Both the position numbers and the translations under genes were made by a program. Shown here in pieces: positions 58,973-64,000 of a DNA stretch of 64,000 bases. The notes beneath the pieces were generated by a model. That model searched no databases. It was not told the DNA's origin and saw nothing but the letters and a program-made list of their open reading frames with translations. This DNA comes from an uncultured Verrucomicrobiales bacterium. GTDB taxonomy: Bacteria > Verrucomicrobiota > Verrucomicrobiia > Verrucomicrobiales > Akkermansiaceae. The stretch's first letter is position 1; every line of letters begins with the position of its first letter. The DNA lies in the NCBI GenBank assembly GCA_947039485.1, contig CAMQZC010000001.1, positions 80,565 to 144,564 of the forward strand, given 5' to 3'.

Positions 58973-59076
58973 TCCCAGCGCAGCAAGATCGGCCGCAACA
59001 CTAGCCGCCCTCCTCAACATGCTCAACCAAAGCCCCGAAGAGATCGAGCGGATTCTGTTTGATCTCGTTTGCTGAC
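58973..59076 (+). pseudogene. Remnant of an unknown gene's 3' end (copy 2)
   Basis: The + strand reads ATLAALLNMLNQSPEEIERI then LFDLVC and TGA. It is about 80% identical to 53091-53193 and, like that copy, is followed by GAGTAGATG-C/T-AGGGCT. No start or N-terminal part remains. Confidence 0.5.
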
Positions 59077-59120
59077 GTGAGTAGATGCAGGGCTGAATAG
59101 TTCATTTGAATCTTAGTCTA

Positions 59121-59768
59121 TCAATGTAGTAGCTGAAATTGAAGATAAGCATAGATTTGAAGGCTTATAGCTAGAGTAAATAAGCTCAAATTAAAATAGG
59201 TACGTTGCTTCTCACAGCTAATGCTTGAAGCGATCTTGATGTATAACCGCATTAGGAGGGTGCCGAGAGCAGAGAGATAGATAAGAGCAGGTACAATTAA
59301 AATGATAATAATTCCTATTGGGTAAAGAGGTACAAAGAACAATATTGATAAGCCATCTGGTAATAGATTCAGAAGAGACACTAGTACCCAGAAGCAGAGA
59401 AGAAAGGTCAGAGCATAGGCAAAAGTTTTGTCTAAACGCTTAACCCAAGTGTTGAGCCGATACTGTGTTTGATTGATTATAATCTCTTTCTCCTCCTTGC
59501 TGGGGCGCAGAACTAAAGAAATTACCGACAGGGTGATTAGGGCAAGCCCTAAATAGAATATGTAATTAGATAGAAGCTGATGCGTAATATCATATCCACA
59601 GTACAAGATATCTTTTAAAATTATCATATCAACATTACCCGTATATTCAGGTAGGACACAAAAACTTATTCTGTATAAAAGCACGAAAATGAGATATATA
59701 AAAGAAAACAGGAGATTTGCATCTACTGTAATAGTGAAGGCTTTAAGAATATGTTTTCTCATAATCAT
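59121..59768 (-). CDS. Four-helix membrane protein, paralogue 2
   Basis: The 215-residue protein has four strong hydrophobic helices (about 12-35, 55-80, 115-140, 148-180), a charged middle (SKEEKEIIINQTQYRLNTW) and the terminal LQIYAYLQFQLLH that links it to 53380-54048. The function is unknown. It is the upstream member of module 2 and divergent from the small ORFs at 59.8 kb. Confidence 0.65.
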   Translation of the reverse strand: MIMRKHILKAFTITVDANLLFSFIYLIFVLLYRISFCVLPEYTGNVDMIILKDILYCGYDITHQLLSNYIFYLGLALITLSVISLVLRPSKEEKEIIINQTQYRLNTWVKRLDKTFAYALTFLLCFWVLVSLLNLLPDGLSILFFVPLYPIGIIIILIVPALIYLSALGTLLMRLYIKIASSISCEKQRTYFNLSLFTLAISLQIYAYLQFQLLH

Positions 59769-59820
59769 TTAACATTTATTAATCGTCTTTATATGGTGTT
59801 TTTTCTCTGAAGTTAAATAT

Positions 59821-60213
59821 ATGAATGAGATACCTAACGTTAATCCTTTGGAACTAATCTTCGATCATGGAGTTGTGCTTAATGTCATTATGACAAAACT
59901 GAAAGATGTTTTTGAAAAAGAGCAAGAGGTCAGATGTGTAGCTCCTATGTAATCGCGCCGTATGGGGAAAGGGAGTGTTTTTAGTAGGGTGCAAAAAAGG
60001 GTAGTCGATGGGAACGAGAGGTGTTTTATATTTTTACCACGTATAGAAAGATTTTTATATTCCATTAAATTTGGTAGCAAGTTCGCAGAGAATGAGAAAG
60101 AGACTATATATAATATCTTTGAAGCTTTAGCGAAATGTGAATTTAAAGACGTTAGCTTAGTTGACTCAGATGGTGTATGGAAAACTTTGGATGAAATGTG
60201 TGCTATTTATTGA
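59821..60213 (+). pseudogene. Small unknown gene split by an in-frame TAA
   Basis: ATG at 59821 opens a frame (MNEIPNVNPLELIFDHGVVL) that stops at TAA 59950 after 43 codons. The very same frame goes on, with ATG at 59962, for 83 residues (ending GVWKTLDEMCAIY) to TGA at 60211. Removing the stop gives one 130-residue acidic protein. Either this is a nonsense-mutated gene or two tiny adjacent genes. The first reading is favoured because there is no ribosome site before 59962. Confidence 0.5.
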
Positions 60214-60390
60214 GTTCCTTTAGGTTGCAGTTGCGTACTATAGTCACAGGAAATACTACCGCTGAGATGAACGGTTTTCACCGAAATACCGATTTTGAAG
60301 TTGATCCATATTAATGTAAGCTTATCGATTGGTTAGCTAAACCTAGGCACCATTTCAAGTATATAATCAATAAGGTGCCATTTACATTTT

Positions 60391-60984
60391 TTATATGAAT
60401 ACAATGAATATAATGAAAATCAACACTTGAAATACGAAAGATAATGCATAAAACAAGTATTTCAAGTAATGAAAGAAATCGTTTGCTTGTGGATGCCTCG
60501 CTGCGTATAAAACGAGATATCCCTTTAATTTCAAGAGCAAATAGCCAATGCAGCAGAGGCATGAAATACATCCTAGAAAAAGTACACCCTCTGAATTATA
60601 AAAGTACAATATGCTAGAAGGAAAGATTGATATCAAGCCTATCCACCCTAACAAGGAGCAGTTGATGTTTAAGCTTTTATTCGTAAAGGAGTCATGATCA
60701 CATGGAGTCTCGTTAGCTAATGACCATACAACTGTCTTGATAAGCGCTTGCATGAATAAAAACAGTATCCCACACACAAGGGCTAATAAACCTGATATCC
60801 CCATTGTTAAAATCATGACCAAATCTAGAAAACTTAGCAACTTACTGCCGTAATCAATGGAGTAAAATTGAGAGAAACATGATGCTCTTACATATATTTG
60901 TAGCCACAAGACGAAGCAGATTGATACCAGCAACAGATTTATGCGTCCCAATGTCGCGCCAATTTTGATGATCAATTCCTTCAT
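60391..60984 (-). CDS. Four-helix membrane protein, possible third paralogue
   Basis: The 197-residue protein has four to five hydrophobic helices and an N-terminus (MKELIIKIGATLGRINLLLV) built like those of the 215- and 222-residue proteins (short basic start, then a long helix). Its end (FVFQVLIFIIFIVFI) lacks the LLH tail. It is surrounded by AT-rich DNA without operon partners. No family recognised. Confidence 0.6.
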   Translation of the reverse strand: MKELIIKIGATLGRINLLLVSICFVLWLQIYVRASCFSQFYSIDYGSKLLSFLDLVMILTMGISGLLALVCGILFLFMQALIKTVVWSLANETPCDHDSFTNKSLNINCSLLGWIGLISIFPSSILYFYNSEGVLFLGCISCLCCIGYLLLKLKGYLVLYAARHPQANDFFHYLKYLFYALSFVFQVLIFIIFIVFI

Positions 60985-61110
60985 TTTTTAGTAACTTTAC
61001 TAATTTTATACATGTATAATTATAAATGTCAAACGTTTTATCAGTTTGAAGTTTATTATCAATGCTCTTAAATAGAGAATCACAATTGATTATGGATATT
61101 AATATTGTTT

Positions 61111-62271
61111 TTATTCACTAGGGTAGATGATGGGGTAAATATCGTGGAGGTTTTTAATTGTTATATTACTATCATCATGTTTATGCTTTGGATAATATGT
61201 CCTCTCGTTTTTTTCTGTATTCGCTTTATTATCTATCATTTTATTGATGCGCGAGTTCCCCTGCCTCCAAATATCTACTAAATTCTGAAGCTTGTCTTCT
61301 CTGGTCATCTCCTCTGGAAATAAATTATATTTTGCGATATCTTTTTCGATTAGATACATTAGCGAGTGTCCTATCATAAAAGTTCCTTTAGCAGTAAGTA
61401 TATACCTTGATAATTCTGCTTCTGTTCCATATATCATCCGCTTTAACTCTTGCATATCTTGCATATCTAAATTTGGTAATTCTTCAAAACGATTTTTTAA
61501 ATCCCTAGCTGTATCATAATTGATGTTACCTGGGCCAATGTGTGGGTCTAAAACGCCAAAACTTTTAATCGAACCAATATGTTCTACATATTTATCTTGA
61601 GCTAAATCACTTATATTATTAGCAATTCTGTCTCTTCTATTCCGTTCTTCACACACAGCCATTATTGTTGATAATGTGAGTATTTGATTTGAGTCAAAAA
61701 TTGACTCTACTTGCTTTATTTCTTGTTGGATTTTTCTAACCCAGTCTACTGTATTTTGTGTAAATCTAGGCACATCACCCCCAAATGTTTTTTTAAAATA
61801 CTCAACAGGGTCACTTCTAATCTCACTGGCTGTATCAATCATTGTATTGGCAGCATGTAATTGCAGCTTACTCTTTATATTCACAGCTTCTACATAATCA
61901 TTAGCAAGTCTATTAAAATAGCTAACATTGCGTTGTTTCTGTTCATTAAGGTTTTGTTGATTTAGGGATGAATGAGCAGTGTTAGCTGTGCTTTCTGGTC
62001 GTCTTGTCTTATCTCTTTGTTCACCTGCATTTTCTTCGCTGTTTGACACCTCTCCTTGCTTATCTAAGGTTTTCTTGTTAACTGCTGGTTGAGTTTCGCT
62101 TGCTGCAGTATTTGCAGATGCAGGGTTTTGTGCCGACTCCGCATTATCCTTTTCGTCTGCAGAGGGCGATTCCACAGGATTTTGCTCAGCTACGGTTGAT
62201 GATGTATTTATAGATGTAGAGTTTTGTGTTGCCTCTATGCTATTCGCCTCGACAGGAGTGGGTGATTCCAA
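61111..62271 (-). CDS. Unknown protein with long disordered N-terminus
   Basis: From TTG 62271 the frame gives 386 residues. The first 110 are rich in Ser, Asn, Glu, Thr and Ala with repeats of the kind ESPTPVEANS and NPVESPSADE, clearly disordered. The rest is helical and charged (NYDTARDLKNRFEELPN, EELPNLDMQDMQELKRMIYG). The frame stays open about 37 codons further upstream with the same low-complexity character (NPTPTPSRTELEEE), up to a TGA near 62415. The true start, or a link to the 160-residue gene before it, is therefore unclear. The layout resembles secreted effectors or structural proteins with linkers, but no family is recognised. Confidence 0.6.
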   Translation of the reverse strand: MESPTPVEANSIEATQNSTSINTSSTVAEQNPVESPSADEKDNAESAQNPASANTAASETQPAVNKKTLDKQGEVSNSEENAGEQRDKTRRPESTANTAHSSLNQQNLNEQKQRNVSYFNRLANDYVEAVNIKSKLQLHAANTMIDTASEIRSDPVEYFKKTFGGDVPRFTQNTVDWVRKIQQEIKQVESIFDSNQILTLSTIMAVCEERNRRDRIANNISDLAQDKYVEHIGSIKSFGVLDPHIGPGNINYDTARDLKNRFEELPNLDMQDMQELKRMIYGTEAELSRYILTAKGTFMIGHSLMYLIEKDIAKYNLFPEEMTREDKLQNLVDIWRQGNSRINKMIDNKANTEKNERTYYPKHKHDDSNITIKNLHDIYPIIYPSE

Positions 62272-62369
62272 GGCATTTTTGGCAGCTCCTTGCTCATTAT
62301 TTGATGATACTGTTTCTTCTTCTAGCTCTGTTCTGCTAGGGGTAGGTGTTGGATTAGTATCAGAATTGC

Positions 62370-62852
62370 TTATTGGCCGATATTCAAGTACTTCAAATCC
62401 GTTTCTGAATCTGACTCATCTCCTAGCCCTTCTAGAACTTTATTAAATCGAGCAACTGGTTTAGAGCGCATCAGTTCCCCAAACTTATAAGGGGGCATTT
62501 TCTTCTTGGCTTTTTCTACCCGTCGTTTTGCTGTTTGTAAGAAGGCTCGGTGGTCAGCCCTATTAAAATCGATATCTTCCTCATCTTTGTCACTTGCTTC
62601 AACTCCATCGCGTTCTGCATTGAACACTATGTTATGAATCTTGTTTGAGTCATAAGTCTGCTGAATGAAGCCCCAGCCATTTTTTTTACTTCGTCCACGA
62701 AGTGGATCTTTTGTGTGAGCTATCATCTCCATCGCGTCATTGACTTCATCTGGTAGGTTATAAGTACCTGATGGGAGTTCATGCAAATTAGATTGGCTGT
62801 TGATAGGGGTAGGGTGATTGTTTCCGTTTCGATTTGGGTTGCTGTACTGCAT
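62370..62852 (-). CDS. Unknown basic protein upstream of the disordered protein
   Basis: The 160-residue protein starts with an Asn/Pro/Ser-rich stretch (MQYSNPNRNGNNHPTPINSQ), has a middle part (KDPLRGRSKKNGWGFIQQTY) and a basic helix (FLQTAKRRVEKAKKKMPPYK), and ends in an acidic tail. Its last codons overlap the upstream extension of the next frame, so the two may be one gene broken by a frameshift, or two coupled genes. No family recognised. Confidence 0.6.
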   Translation of the reverse strand: MQYSNPNRNGNNHPTPINSQSNLHELPSGTYNLPDEVNDAMEMIAHTKDPLRGRSKKNGWGFIQQTYDSNKIHNIVFNAERDGVEASDKDEEDIDFNRADHRAFLQTAKRRVEKAKKKMPPYKFGELMRSKPVARFNKVLEGLGDESDSETDLKYLNIGQ

Positions 62853-63585
62853 TTATCAAGATTACATGAACAGTGAAAATTGTACAATATGTATTAGATT
62901 GGTCATCACGCAGCCCATTAAATTTTGTTTCTGAATAGCATGATGGTTTTTTACATTATTTTCACGCGCTGTATCCTATCACACGTTGATAATTACTAGG
63001 TTTGATATAATCATGCATGGATAGTGTGGGTGTTTAGTCTTTTCTGAACTTTTTCGGGGCAGTCGCGAACTTTTTTGTGGCTGTGGATGGAGCATAACTG
63101 AGGCAAACTCGCTTTGCCCAATCCCGCTCCTAGCCCTCAGGGGCTTTCTCCTAGGTGCATTGGGAGGTGGCAACGTCTTTCTGAGCTGTAGCGGCACAAA
63201 CCTACCCCGCCTTTTCTCTTGTGGGTTGATATCTAAGTCTTGTAGGTTGCAATACATGACGAAGTTTTGCCGCTTTTTATGATGATAGAGATTTGTGCTT
63301 GGGAGTCAAGCTAGTCTAGTTCTCATTACCCTCTAAACTAACTCAAAGCCCCTAAAACGAATAATAACACAAAAAAATAAAAATAGCCCAGCATAAGATT
63401 TGCCCTTCCCCCCAAGAAAATAGCTCACTAAGTTTGTACTTAGTGAGCTGAATGCTCGAGCATCGCGCGTGTGAACTTTTGCAGGGCTGCTTATCTGGGA
63501 TTTGGGTATTAGGTAGTGAAGGCATGCTGATAACAAGTAAAAGGGCAGTTGCCTCTTGGAATCTAGGCAGCTATACCTATACCCA
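62853..63585. other. 730-bp gap with no confident gene, one terminator-like hairpin
   Basis: A perfect 11-bp hairpin (AGCTCACTAAG at 63422-63432 with CTTAGTGAGCT at 63439-63449), followed leftward by ATTTTCTT, could terminate the gene at 63586. A 92-codon reverse frame (62979-63257, MYCNLQDLDINPQEKRRGRF) is locally protein-like but has no known relatives that I recognise. Confidence 0.5.
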
Positions 63586-63957
63586 TCACCTATACTCCCC
63601 AAATTGTGAACGATCACGAGGGGGGGCGGTCGCTTGAGGCGGGTAGACCTTTAGTTCACCATTCTCTATTTTATCGATTATCGCATCATATTTTACAATA
63701 ATAAGTTCTAGCTTTTCTACGTATTGTCTTCGCTCTGCTATATCAGCCTCCATAATTTTCTTTCGCAATTCTAAAAGCTTTATCCCGTCTAGATCATTAC
63801 TGGTCTTCACTAGTTTGATTTGCTCATTAAGGATATTGAGCTCTTTAGATAAGTCATCAATGGCTAAAATTTCATCAGAGCAAGCAATTACCAAGGAGTC
63901 CACGCCTAAGATATCAGATGTATACAACCTGCCCACTCCGCGTAATTCCTCGGTCAT
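63586..63957 (-). CDS. Unknown coiled-coil protein
   Basis: The 123-residue protein has a short N-terminus (MTEELRGVGRLYTSDILGVD) and a long helical, heptad-like region (about 30-105, ILNEQIKLVKTSNDLDG and KKIMEADIAERRQYVEKLEL), ending in a Pro-rich tail that includes a G7 tract in the DNA. There is no signal peptide. Small coiled-coil proteins of this kind occur in phage and plasmid regions, but I cannot assign a family. Confidence 0.55.
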   Translation of the reverse strand: MTEELRGVGRLYTSDILGVDSLVIACSDEILAIDDLSKELNILNEQIKLVKTSNDLDGIKLLELRKKIMEADIAERRQYVEKLELIIVKYDAIIDKIENGELKVYPPQATAPPRDRSQFGEYR

Positions 63958-64000
63958 GACAAATTTATGTTGAGTAGTTATGATACTCGAAAGATCTATA

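Noticed and set aside
62979..63257. 92-codon reverse-strand frame
   Set aside because: The N-terminal half looks protein-like, but there is no ribosome site, no family and poor coding character in the second half.
63333..63617. 94-codon reverse-strand frame
   Set aside because: It overlaps the 123-residue gene and a terminator-like hairpin, and the composition is non-coding.

Overview
The window most resembles a chromosome segment of a Gram-negative bacterium of the Planctomycetota-Verrucomicrobiota-Chlamydiota group, probably a verrucomicrobial relative of Akkermansia or Rubritalea. This is an inference from gene content: lpxK (lipid A), a GTP-type PEP carboxykinase, an OlsF-like two-domain acyltransferase, menaquinone genes menD/menB/menC, queuosine genes, weak Shine-Dalgarno usage, and a full F-type ATP synthase operon with a short delta subunit. 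There is no rRNA to settle it. No phylogeny could be run.

Layout. 1-29.8 kb is ordinary core chromosome: OlsF-like acyltransferase (left-truncated), gpmI, lpxK, a ZIP metal transporter, a MerR regulator with a 45-aa membrane protein, an rseP-like protease, atpBEFHAGDC, pckG, a cysS-queF-queC-transglutaminase cluster, lysS, a PP2C phosphatase, rnpB (RNase P RNA), a broken alpha/beta hydrolase gene, and dnaK-groES-groEL. The dnaK upstream region carries a sequence matching the sigma-54 promoter consensus, with three phased CATTTTG-type sites further upstream.

30.1-45.8 kb is an AT-rich accessory island between tRNA-Ser(GCU) and tRNA-Ala(GGC). It starts with a decayed IS5-like transposase fragment. 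It then holds a Fic protein coupled to a type I restriction-modification operon (hsdM, hsdS, hsdR), a membrane protein, decayed genes, a pair of DUF262-family genes (GmrSD-like), and a roughly 1-kb mini-element bounded by 138-bp direct repeats that contain the 3' half of tRNA-Ala. hsdR carries three 10-bp tandem repeats that put its natural N-terminus out of frame, so restriction looks switched off or phase-variable in this genome.

45.9-52.4 kb is core again: a secreted protein, a menD-menB-TPR-menC cluster with a G12 tract inside a hairpin, and a second M50 protease.

52.4-64 kb is a second accessory, AT-rich region. Its centrepiece is a 1424-residue protein with an N-terminal STAND/NACHT-like P-loop NTPase, a long helical middle and a C-terminal PD-(D/E)XK nuclease, which is a good candidate for a single-gene defence system of unfamiliar layout. 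Two related modules (four-helix membrane protein, small secreted protein, remnant of an unknown gene) flank it, and several unknown proteins follow. No integrase, prophage structural gene or CRISPR array was recognised.
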